Below, one piece after another: positions 43,118 to 50,989 of a DNA stretch of 64,000 nucleotides. Within the stretch, counting starts at the first letter, position 1, and every line of letters begins with the position of its first letter. The position numbers and the translations under genes are program-made. A model generated the notes under the pieces. It ran no database searches. It was given only the letters and a program-made list of their open reading frames with translations, and was not told where the DNA came from. The stretch comes from Palsa-504 sp963744575 (GTDB lineage Bacteria > Actinomycetota > Actinomycetes > Streptosporangiales > Streptosporangiaceae). Where the stretch lies: NCBI GenBank assembly GCA_963744575.1, contig CAVUUF010000024.1, positions 1 to 64,000 of the forward strand, written 5' to 3'.

Positions 43118-44626
43118 TCAGGGGGAGATCGCGTCGTAGGAGCCTCGGACGGGAGGAAGGCTGATGGTGGCCAGGGCGCTGGCGGCCGGCATGATGGAGA
43201 CGATGGTGCTCCGGCCCTGCGTCTCCACCCGGGCGGCGTAGACCGGGCCTGATCCGGCCAGCGGCGTGATGACCAGGGCGAACGCCGACCCGTGCTGAGC
43301 CCCGCGCGGCGCCGTGACCGGCGCGGCCAGGGTGTGGCCGGCCTTGACCGGCACGACCTCGCTGCTGGTCACGCCCTGGCTGGCACTGCCCTGGGCGCTG
43401 GCCGGGGCGATCTCGGTCAGCCGGACCCGGGCCGGGCCGCCCGGCGCGGACAGCAGGACCGACGCGGACATCCCCGACCCGCTGGTGTTCCCCGCGACGA
43501 CGGCCTGCTCGCTGATGGGCGCCGCGGCGGCGGTGATGGCGCCGGCGCCGCTGCCGGGCACCACCACGGCGGCGGCGACCGGCACATTCGAGGTGATTTC
43601 CAGCGCGGCCGCCGTGCCGCCGAGGGGCGTGAGCGCCGTGTCGGAGGCCGACTCTCCCGGTAGCTCGACCGGCTGCGAGCCGAACGGGCGATAGTGTCCC
43701 TGCGGCGTGATCGCGACCACGTTCACCCTGGCGCTCGTGGTCCCGGGCACGGCCAGGACGAGCCCCGCGGCGCTGCCCGACGGCGGCACGCCCGGGATCA
43801 CCAGCCGGGTGGACGGCGCGGCCGCGCTGGGCAGCCAGCTGACGGCGCCGCCGTGGGGCGAGACCGCGGAGACGTCGGCCGCCACCCGGCCGATGCTGGT
43901 GCGCACCTCGACGGCGACCACGCTGGACTGGCTGGCCATGGCGGAGAGCGATTCGGCCACGGTCTGGTGCGGCGGGACCGTGATCCCGGTGTCGCTGCCC
44001 GCCTGGGCCTGGCCGGCGTCGGTGATGACGCCGACGTCTACGCTCGCGGCCAGCGAGTCGATGTTCATCAGGTCGAGCTGGATCTGCGACGCGCCGTTCT
44101 GCTGGCCGGGACCCAGGAACCAGGTGTCCGAACTGGGCTCGGCGCAGCGCACGCTGCCGAGGCCCGGACTCTGCGCTAGTTCGGCCTCCATAGCCCGGGC
44201 CATGCTGCCGGTGGCGGACACCGACCAGCCCAGGGCCACCGGGGTGCCCTTCTTGCCCTTGCTCGAGTTCGTGCTGGTGCCGGCCGGCACGGTCAGCAGG
44301 GACAGCACGCCGGGACTCTGCACCCGGAGCGGCGCGGTCGGGCGCACCGCCTGGCCGGCCGGCGGCAGTGCGGTCAGCTCGGCCTGAGCCTGGTTGCCCG
44401 CGGTTGCCGGTCCTTGGTCCGCGGCGGTGATCAGCGCGACCGGGCCTGAGCCGTTGCCCGGCGCGGGCGGGCAGGCGCGGGCCGCGGAAATCACCGTCAC
44501 CGGCCGGATCACGGCCGCGGCCCGGCCCGGGTTCGATGCCGCGGGATGGCTCAGCTCGGCGACGCCGCCGATGGCGGCGAGCGCCACCAGGACCATCGTG
44601 GCCGGCACCAGCCGAGCGGCCCTCAC
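43118..44626 (-). CDS. DUF5719 family membrane-anchored protein
   Basis: A 502-residue actinobacterial protein with one N-terminal hydrophobic anchor (VPATMVLVALAAIGGVAEL) followed by an extracytoplasmic domain rich in V, T, S and A. Two half-repeats carry PPHQTVAESLSAMASQSSVVAVEVRTSIGRVAA and ASDTALTPLGGTAAALEITSNVPVAAAVVVPG, giving a beta-rich fold. Homologs lie right after the GT2 gene in this order. The GTG start (44626) overlaps the GT2 stop by 4 nt (GTGA), so translation is coupled. Role unknown; envelope assembly is a reasonable guess from position. Confidence 0.82.
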   Translation of the reverse strand: MRAARLVPATMVLVALAAIGGVAELSHPAASNPGRAAAVIRPVTVISAARACPPAPGNGSGPVALITAADQGPATAGNQAQAELTALPPAGQAVRPTAPLRVQSPGVLSLLTVPAGTSTNSSKGKKGTPVALGWSVSATGSMARAMEAELAQSPGLGSVRCAEPSSDTWFLGPGQQNGASQIQLDLMNIDSLAASVDVGVITDAGQAQAGSDTGITVPPHQTVAESLSAMASQSSVVAVEVRTSIGRVAADVSAVSPHGGAVSWLPSAAAPSTRLVIPGVPPSGSAAGLVLAVPGTTSARVNVVAITPQGHYRPFGSQPVELPGESASDTALTPLGGTAAALEITSNVPVAAAVVVPGSGAGAITAAAAPISEQAVVAGNTSGSGMSASVLLSAPGGPARVRLTEIAPASAQGSASQGVTSSEVVPVKAGHTLAAPVTAPRGAQHGSAFALVITPLAGSGPVYAARVETQGRSTIVSIMPAASALATISLPPVRGSYDAISP

Positions 44627-47600
44627 GACGGGTCACCGCCATCCTCGGAGCCGCCCCGCCGTCGCCGGGACGGCTTGCCGTGCCGGGCCGCGTGCTGGCC
44701 GCCGCGGCCGGGCCTGGAGGCGAAACCCGGCGCGGCCCCGGAGCCGGAGCCGACGCCCGCCAGGGCGCCGACGCGGGTGTCGTCCGCGCTCGCGGCGTCC
44801 GCGCTCGCGGCGGCCGCGTCGGTCGCCGCCGATCTGGTGCCGGGGAGGGCGAGCGCCAACGCCACGAACAAGGCGGCGGCCTCGCAGCTGAGGCTGACGT
44901 TCCTGGCGGTCTCGTTGCGGGCGAGGACCAGGTGACCCCCATCCGGCGGAAGCACGAAGCCCTGAGCCCAGCCGTCGACCGGCGCCGCCAGCGGCGTCAG
45001 CGGCTTCCCGTTGAGGGTGGCGGACCAGCCACCCGCGGCCTCGGCCAGCACCAGCGTGCCCGAGGTGCCCGGGGCCAGGACAGCGTTCACGCCGACCGGC
45101 CCGGAGGGGACGGGGACCACGGTGCCGTCCGGCGTGAGGACGCGGACGCGTGCCACCGTCCCGGAGACCTGCCACAGGTCATAGGAGGGCGCCCGGGTCA
45201 GCGGCTCCAGGCCGGCCCCCGCGTCGAGCTGGGCGGCCAGCGCCTGGCCGACCGGAGCGGGCAGCAGCACGTAACCGATGTCGAACTCGCTCAGCGCCTG
45301 GCCGGTGTCCCCGGCGTCGCCGCCGCCCGCGGCCGCCAGGGAAGCGACGACGCGGTCCAGTGCGTGGGCGGAGGCGGTGGTCTCGGCCAGTTCGGGCTGG
45401 CCGAGTACCGGGTCGCTGTCACGCAGGACGGCGTAGCTGAGCGTCCCTGCCTCCTCGCGGAGCACCAGCGTTCTGGCCCGGTCGGGGCCGGCCGACGCCG
45501 CCGCCACGAAGGGAGGCAGGATCGGCGGGGGCGCCGCGGCTATCGGACCGCCGAGCCCGTCCGCCAGCCAGTAGCCGACCGCCAGGGCCGGGGCGGAGGC
45601 CACCGCGGCCAGGCCGGCCATGGTGGCGAGGAAACGCCCGACGGTGCCGAGCCGCCCCGTACCGGGCTCCCCGGCCCGGCGCAGGGCGTCGGCTATCGCC
45701 TCGATCAGCGGCGTGGCCGCCAGCAGCAGGCCGGCCGCGGCAATCGCCATCGCGAGGCCGGGCCAGGCGGTGACGGCCGCGCCGCCCTGCGCGGGCGTCA
45801 CCAGGACCCGGCTTACCATCAGGGCCGTGACCAGCCCGCCCAGCGCGATGCTCCATCCGGCGTACACCAGGACACGACGCCGGCGGGCGAACAGCGCGCA
45901 GAACGCGGGCAGCACCAACCCGGCGGTGATCCAGGCCGGCGGCAGGCCGGGGCCGCCCGGGCTGAGCAGCAGCAGCGACTCCGGCCGCAGATCGGCCGCG
46001 GCGAGCCCGGGCCGGAGCAGGCCCGCCTCGGCGAAGAACGCGGACGGGCTGGTGACCAGGCGGAAGATCCACGGCATGAGCAGGACGGCCGGGACCACGG
46101 CGATGATGGCGGCGTTGACGGCGAATGCCCGAGCAGGCGGGTCTCCCCCGGCCCCGGTGGTGCGGGTGCGCGGGCCGAGCCAGAGCCAGACTGCCGTCGC
46201 GGCGAACGCGGCGATCGCCGCGACCGGCCAGGCCAGCGGCACGAAGGCGGCCGTGATCGCGGTCAGCAGCGCGACCGCCCAAGCCGCACGGCGCGCCGCC
46301 TGCGGGGGCCCGGCCAGCATCTGGCCGACGGTCGCACCGATCAGCGGGAGCAGCACGAAGGCGACCGCGGTGCCGATCCGGCCGGCCGCCACCGCACCCG
46401 TCGCCACCGGGAGCAGCGCGTAGCTGGCCGCGATCCAGATCCTCGCAGCCGGGACCGGCGTGAGGCGGCGGGTGGCCAGGAACGCCGTGGCCCCGGCCAG
46501 CGGCACGCAGCCGAGCAGCAACACGTCCGTGGCCAGCCAGGGCTTGCCGCCGAACAGGGTGGCCAGGGCGGCCATCACGGCGATGTACGGCGGGGCGCTC
46601 GCGGCGGAGCCGATGCCCGTGCTGTGGTAGCCCGCCAGGTACTCGTGCCACAGGCTGCTCGCGCCGCCCCAGGCCGGCACCAGCGCCCCGCCGCCGAATA
46701 CGGCCGACCCCGAGAGCACCGAGGCGGTCAGCGACCGCTCCGCGACCAGCGCCACCACGGTCAGGCCGGCGAAGAGCAGCACGCCTGGGCTGGTCAGCAC
46801 GCACCGCGCGACCGAATCGGCGGCGGGTAGCGGCAGGTCGTCACCGGGCTCCACCACCGCGTGGTGCAGGCCGCCGCTGTCGTAACCGGAGCCGCGGGGC
46901 AGCAGGCCCGCGGCCGATTCGGCCACGCGGCGCAGCGTCCGGGCGCGCGGCAACTGGCCACGCAGCACCGCGTAGCCGTGCGTGCGGTGACCGGCCCGGC
47001 GGCGGCGCTCGCGCCGCAGTAGCAGCAGGTGGCGCAGCAGCCAGGCCAGCGCGCCAAGGTGCGCCGCCGCCTTCCGCTGCTGCTTGGTGAGCAGGAAGTA
47101 GGCCGCGCGCGCCAGCGATCCGGTCAGGCAGCCGCCCAGCACCGTGAGCATGGGCCACAGCGGCAGGTTGACCGCGAACATGTACAGCGCGCTGCGCCGG
47201 TCCAGCAGGCGCGGATGGCCGCTGTTCGCGGGCGTCTTGCGGATCTGCCTGGCGGCGAGCTCGCGGTGGTACACCACCGCGTCTGTGATCACCCGCACCT
47301 CGAAGCCGGCCGCGTGCGCCCGCCAGCAGAAGTCGATGTCGTCGCGGAACAGGGGCAGGTTGGGGTCGAAACCGCCGAGCTGGTCCCACACGTCGCGGCG
47401 GACCAGCATCCCGGCCGAGCTGACCGCCAGCACGGCCCGGCTGCCGTCGTGCTGACCCTGGTCGATCTCACCCGGCTCGACCCCGGTGAGGCGCCGTCCC
47501 GCCCGGTCGGTGGTGATGCCCGCCTCGCGCACCACGCGCCGGTCCGACAGGTCTTTCAGCTTCGGGCCGAGGACCGCCACCGTGGTGCTGCGGCCGACCG

Positions 47601-47961
47601 CGAAGAGCAGCTGCTCCAGGGCGTCGGCGGCGGGTTCGCAATCGTCGTGCAGCAGCCAGATCCACTCGGTGCCTGCGACCTCGGAGGCGGCCCGGCGGGC
47701 CGTCCGGCGGTGCAGTGCGCTGGCCACCGCGGCACCGAACCCGGTGTCCGGATCCACGCCGAAGACGGCGTCCTGGCCGAGCAGTTCGGCCAGGACGGCT
47801 CCGCTGCGATCCCGGCTGCCGGTGTCCACCCCGACGACGTGACGCACCGGATGCGTCTGCTCGCGCACCGCCTGGACGAGTCCCGGCAGCAGCCGCGCGG
47901 CGTCGTGGGCCACGACCACGGCGGTGACAACGTGACGGTGAGGCTCTGCGTTCTGTGACAA
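44623..47961 (-). CDS. Large membrane glycosyltransferase, GT2 domain plus multi-span region
   Basis: About 1112 residues. The first ~250 form a GT2 domain: VVTAVVVAHDAARLLPGLVQAV, the DxD-type LLHDDCEPAADALEQLLFAV and the ED-type site PLFRDDIDFCWRAHAAGFEV. Then ~12 membrane spans follow, with VPLAWPVAAIAAFAATAVWL and GYWLADGLGG as examples, and an extracytoplasmic domain with LPAPVGQALAAQLDAGAGL. The C-terminal 70 residues are Ala/Arg rich. Homologs occur here in Streptomyces and may transfer sugars to envelope lipids or polymers. The start is uncertain: TTG 47961 (LSQNAEPHRHVVTAVV) has AGACAGGA upstream, while codons upstream look non-coding. The stop overlaps DUF5719. Confidence 0.82.
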   Translation of the reverse strand: MSQNAEPHRHVVTAVVVAHDAARLLPGLVQAVREQTHPVRHVVGVDTGSRDRSGAVLAELLGQDAVFGVDPDTGFGAAVASALHRRTARRAASEVAGTEWIWLLHDDCEPAADALEQLLFAVGRSTTVAVLGPKLKDLSDRRVVREAGITTDRAGRRLTGVEPGEIDQGQHDGSRAVLAVSSAGMLVRRDVWDQLGGFDPNLPLFRDDIDFCWRAHAAGFEVRVITDAVVYHRELAARQIRKTPANSGHPRLLDRRSALYMFAVNLPLWPMLTVLGGCLTGSLARAAYFLLTKQQRKAAAHLGALAWLLRHLLLLRRERRRRAGHRTHGYAVLRGQLPRARTLRRVAESAAGLLPRGSGYDSGGLHHAVVEPGDDLPLPAADSVARCVLTSPGVLLFAGLTVVALVAERSLTASVLSGSAVFGGGALVPAWGGASSLWHEYLAGYHSTGIGSAASAPPYIAVMAALATLFGGKPWLATDVLLLGCVPLAGATAFLATRRLTPVPAARIWIAASYALLPVATGAVAAGRIGTAVAFVLLPLIGATVGQMLAGPPQAARRAAWAVALLTAITAAFVPLAWPVAAIAAFAATAVWLWLGPRTRTTGAGGDPPARAFAVNAAIIAVVPAVLLMPWIFRLVTSPSAFFAEAGLLRPGLAAADLRPESLLLLSPGGPGLPPAWITAGLVLPAFCALFARRRRVLVYAGWSIALGGLVTALMVSRVLVTPAQGGAAVTAWPGLAMAIAAAGLLLAATPLIEAIADALRRAGEPGTGRLGTVGRFLATMAGLAAVASAPALAVGYWLADGLGGPIAAAPPPILPPFVAAASAGPDRARTLVLREEAGTLSYAVLRDSDPVLGQPELAETTASAHALDRVVASLAAAGGGDAGDTGQALSEFDIGYVLLPAPVGQALAAQLDAGAGLEPLTRAPSYDLWQVSGTVARVRVLTPDGTVVPVPSGPVGVNAVLAPGTSGTLVLAEAAGGWSATLNGKPLTPLAAPVDGWAQGFVLPPDGGHLVLARNETARNVSLSCEAAALFVALALALPGTRSAATDAAAASADAASADDTRVGALAGVGSGSGAAPGFASRPGRGGQHAARHGKPSRRRRGGSEDGGDPS

Positions 47962-48148
47962 GGGTCCTGTCTGATGGCCTGGGCGGTAGCGCCTCGCGCG
48001 GCTACCCGCCCGGCAAGAGCGCGTGGACTGCGTGTACGACAACCCCCGGTGCTCACGCAGGACTAAAGATACACAGCCCGGCTTCACCCAGTGAGGCAAA
48101 CGAGTTGAGCGGGATCGAACAGGATCGGACGGGATCACGTCCGGCCGG

Positions 48149-48424
48149 CTAGACCGCCTGGCGCTTGAGGCGGCGTCTTTCGCGTTCTGACATGCCGCCC
48201 CAGATGCCGAACCGCTCGTCGTGCTCGAGCGCGTATTCCAGGCACTCGGCCCGGACCTCGCAACTGCGACACACCCGCTTAGCCTCTCGGGTCGAGCCTC
48301 CCTTTTCCGGGAAGAACGCCTCCGGATCTGTCTGTGCGCACAGCGCCCGGTCCTGCCAGCCGATCTCGTCAGCATCATCTGGGCTGACGAAGACCTGCGC
48401 CAGCGGGACGATGACCTCAGTCAC
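48149..48424 (-). CDS. whiB: WhiB-family Fe-S regulator (WhmD/WhiB type)
   Basis: A 91-residue WhiB protein. The four cluster-binding cysteines are C29 in RALCAQTDPE and C52, C55, C61 in RVCRSCEVRAECL. The GIWGGMSERERRRLKR stretch is the conserved beta-turn and basic DNA/SigA-binding end. These residues and the position match WhiB of Streptomyces and WhmD/WhiB2 of mycobacteria, needed for septation and sporulation division. The GTG start at 48424 has GGAGGAAG ahead. A strong promoter is seen at 48499-48528. Divergent from fbiA. Confidence 0.95.
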   Translation of the reverse strand: MTEVIVPLAQVFVSPDDADEIGWQDRALCAQTDPEAFFPEKGGSTREAKRVCRSCEVRAECLEYALEHDERFGIWGGMSERERRRLKRQAV

Positions 48425-48498
48425 AGCGCTTCCTCCCTCCCCACTCGGAGCCCCCGGCCTCGCCCCGCTGCCGCGAAGGCGAGAATCACATCAATGAA

Positions 48499-48528
48499 AT
48501 TACACCCGCGTGTCTTGCTTCGAGTCAA
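48499..48528 (-). promoter_or_regulatory. whiB promoter
   Basis: On the minus strand TTGACT (48523-48528) and TGTAAT (48499-48504) are 18 nt apart, a good SigA-like promoter. The start would be near 48492, giving a leader of about 68 nt with a ribosome site. Confidence 0.6.
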
Positions 48529-48589
48529 GCGGAAAAGGTGATAGAAGTCCCTCGGTTATCCAAGATATGCCATAAATTACATAATGTGA

Positions 48590-48615
48590 TTAAGTCGCTA
48601 CAAATTGCGACTTAA
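48590..48615. promoter_or_regulatory. 9-bp inverted repeat in an AT-rich island
   Basis: TTAAGTCGC (48590-48598) and GCGACTTAA (48607-48615) are perfect complements around 8 nt, in the AT-rich middle of the whiB-fbiA divergent region. It may bind a dimeric regulator such as WhiB partners, but this is only positional inference. Confidence 0.5.
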
Positions 48616-48719
48616 GTTGTGACGCGCTGGCATCGGCGGTCACTCTCGCCACGAGCGAGCCCGGATGGGCGCGGACCCGTCCGGGGCGGGGTCCGCGCGG
48701 CCTGAGACACTTTACAGTT

Positions 48720-49700
48720 ATGCGCATCACAGTGCTCGCGGGCGGCGTGGGCGCCGCCCGCTTCCTCCGCGGCCTGAAGCGAGCCGCGCCCGATGCCGAT
48801 ATCACCGTCATCGGGAACACCGGCGACGACATCACCCTGTTCGGCCTGCGGGTCTGCCCGGACCTGGACACCGTGATGTACACGCTGGGCGGCGGCATCA
48901 ACGAGGAGCAGGGCTGGGGCCGGGCCGCGGAGACCTTCAGCATCCGGGCGGAACTGGCCGCGTACGGCGCGAGCCCGGACTGGTTCACGCTCGGCGACCG
49001 CGACTTCGCCACCCACATCCTGCGCAGTCAGCTGCTGGCGGCCGGCCAGCCGCTGTCCGCCGTCACTCAGGAGCTGTGCCGGCGGTGGCGGCCCGGGATC
49101 CGGCTGCTGCCGATGTCCGACAACCCGGTCGAGACCCACGTCGTGCTCCAGGCCCCCGGGAGGGATCGTCCCCCCCGGAGCCAACAGGGTGCCGGGCGGC
49201 GCGTGGTCCACTTCCAGGAGTGGTGGGTACGAATGCACGCCGAGACGCCGGCCGCGGAAATCATCGCGTCCGGCGCGGCGCAGGCCCGGCCCGCCCCTGG
49301 CGTGCTCGACGCCATCGGCGCGGCCAACGTGGTCCTGTTCCCGCCGTCCAACCCGGTGGTCAGCATCGGCACCATCCTGGCCGTCCCGGGCATCGCGGCG
49401 GCGGCCGCGGCCAAGACCGTGGTGGGGGTGTCGCCCATCATCGGCGGCTCGCCGGTGCGCGGGATGGCCGACGCCTGCCTGGCCGCGATCGGGGTGCAGA
49501 CCACGGCCGCGGCGGTCGCCGCGCACTACGGGCCCGAGCTGATCGACGGCTGGCTGGTCGACGACCAGGACAAGGCGGCCGCTGACGACCCGGCCCTGGC
49601 CGGCATCGAGGTGCGGGCGCTGCCACTGCTCATGCGCGACCTGCCCGCCACCACGGCGATCGCCCGCGCCGCGCTCGACTTGGCCCGGGAGCTGACGTGA
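48720..49700 (+). CDS. fbiA: 2-phospho-L-lactate transferase (CofD/FbiA), F420 synthesis
   Basis: Joins the phosphoenolpyruvate- or lactate-derived moiety to FO, making (dehydro-)F420-0. The 326-residue protein shows the CofD pattern: MRITVLAGGVGAARFLRGL, VIGNTGDDITLFGLRVCPDLDTVMYTLGG, PMSDNPVETHVVL, VHFQEWWVR and the LFPPSNPVVSIGTIL / PIIGGSPVRGMAD motifs. Residues ~147-160 (PGRDRPPRSQQGA) are an insertion caused by a GC-rich repeat in the DNA and lie in a surface loop. The GTG of fbiB overlaps its stop by 4 nt, so fbiA and fbiB are translated together. ATG 48720 is the family start. Confidence 0.95.
   Translation: MRITVLAGGVGAARFLRGLKRAAPDADITVIGNTGDDITLFGLRVCPDLDTVMYTLGGGINEEQGWGRAAETFSIRAELAAYGASPDWFTLGDRDFATHILRSQLLAAGQPLSAVTQELCRRWRPGIRLLPMSDNPVETHVVLQAPGRDRPPRSQQGAGRRVVHFQEWWVRMHAETPAAEIIASGAAQARPAPGVLDAIGAANVVLFPPSNPVVSIGTILAVPGIAAAAAAKTVVGVSPIIGGSPVRGMADACLAAIGVQTTAAAVAAHYGPELIDGWLVDDQDKAAADDPALAGIEVRALPLLMRDLPATTAIARAALDLARELT
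49157..49186. repeat. Copy of the lpqB-type GC-rich repeat inside fbiA
   Basis: GGGAGGGATCGTCCCCCC, then CGGAGCCAACAG, matches lpqB copy 2 (AGGGGGATCGTCCCCCCGGG and GCCAGCTCAG) at most positions, and adds an in-frame surface insertion to FbiA. Confidence 0.55.
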
Positions 49701-50989
49701 CGGCCGCGGCCGATCCGGTCACCGTCACGCCGGTCACCGGGCTGCCCGAGATCACCGCGGGCGCCGACCTGGCGGCACTCATCGCCAACGCGGGAGCGGA
49801 CCTGCGCACGGGCGACATCCTCGTCATCACCTCGAAGATCGTGAGCAAGGCTGAAGGCCGGGTGGTCGCCGCCACGCGGGAGCGGGCCGTCGAGGCGGAG
49901 ACGGTGCGGGTGGTCGCCCGGCGCGGCGCCACCACGATCGCGCAGACCCGGCACGGCCTGGTCCTGGCGGCGGCCGGGGTGGACGAGTCCAACACCGCCC
50001 CGGGCACCGTCGTGCTGCTGCCCGAGGACCCGGACGAGTCGGCCCGCCGGATCCGCAAGGCGCTGCACCACCGCACCGGCCTGAACCTCGGCGTGATCGT
50101 CACCGACACGATGGGCCGGCCATGGCGGGCCGGGCAGACCGACAACGCCATCGGCGTGGCCGGCCTGAACCCGGTGCGGGACCACCGCGGCGAGACCGAC
50201 ACGTTCGGCAACATTCTCGAGGTCACGATGGCCGCGGTCGCCGACGAGATCGCTTCGGCCGCGGACCTGGTCAAGGGCAAGGCGCGGCACGTCCCGGTGG
50301 CGGTGGTGCGCGGGCTGGCCGGGCTCGTCACCGAACCGGACGGGCCGGGCGCGCGCGCCATCATCAGATCCGCCGACGAGGACATGTTCCGGTTCGGGTC
50401 GGCGGACGTGCCGCTGGCCCGGCGGACCATCCGCGCCTTCACCGCCGAACCCGTCGACGCCGGCCCGGTCCGCCGCGCCGTCGCCACCGCGCTGACCGCG
50501 CCCGCGCCGCACCACAGCCAGCCGTGGCGGTTCGCCATTGCCGAAACGGCCGCGGTCCGGACTCGGCTGCTCGACGCGATGCGCGCGGCCTGGACCGCCG
50601 ACCTGCGCCGGGACGGGTTCACCGAGGAGCAGATCACCCGCAGGCTGCGTCGCGGTGACGTGCTGCGGCACGCGCCGCTGATCGTCGTGCCCTGCCTGGT
50701 CGCCGACGCGGCGCACGACTACCCCGACGAGCGGCGTTCGGCCGCCGAGCAGGCCATGTTCACCGTGTCGATGGGCGCCGCGGTGCAGAACCTGCTGATC
50801 GCCCTGGCCGTCGACGGGCTCGGCTCGGCGTGGATCTCCAGCACCCTGTTCTGCCAGGACGTAGCGGCCGGGGCGATGGACCTGCCACCCGGCTGGCGAC
50901 CGATGGGCGCGATCGCGGTCGGCCACCCCGCCGAGCAGGCCAGGTCCCGCCCGCCGCGTGACCCGGCGGACTTCATCCTGACGCGGTGA
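49697..50989 (+). CDS. fbiB: F420 gamma-glutamyl ligase / nitroreductase fusion FbiB
   Basis: FbiB adds gamma-linked glutamates to F420 and, through its C-terminal FMN domain, reduces dehydro-F420. The 430-residue protein has a CofE domain (residues ~1-245) with GDILVITSKIVSKAEGRVV, GLVLAAAGVDESNTAPG, IVTDTMGRPWRAGQTD and NAIGVAGLNP, and a nitroreductase-fold domain (~250-430) with TAPAPHHSQPWRFAI, GAAVQNLLIALAVDGLGSAWIS and PAEQARSRPPRDP. Both domains are complete. Starts at the GTG overlapping the fbiA stop; the 3' end overlaps the convergent fbiC by 17 bp. Confidence 0.96.
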   Translation: MTAAADPVTVTPVTGLPEITAGADLAALIANAGADLRTGDILVITSKIVSKAEGRVVAATRERAVEAETVRVVARRGATTIAQTRHGLVLAAAGVDESNTAPGTVVLLPEDPDESARRIRKALHHRTGLNLGVIVTDTMGRPWRAGQTDNAIGVAGLNPVRDHRGETDTFGNILEVTMAAVADEIASAADLVKGKARHVPVAVVRGLAGLVTEPDGPGARAIIRSADEDMFRFGSADVPLARRTIRAFTAEPVDAGPVRRAVATALTAPAPHHSQPWRFAIAETAAVRTRLLDAMRAAWTADLRRDGFTEEQITRRLRRGDVLRHAPLIVVPCLVADAAHDYPDERRSAAEQAMFTVSMGAAVQNLLIALAVDGLGSAWISSTLFCQDVAAGAMDLPPGWRPMGAIAVGHPAEQARSRPPRDPADFILTR

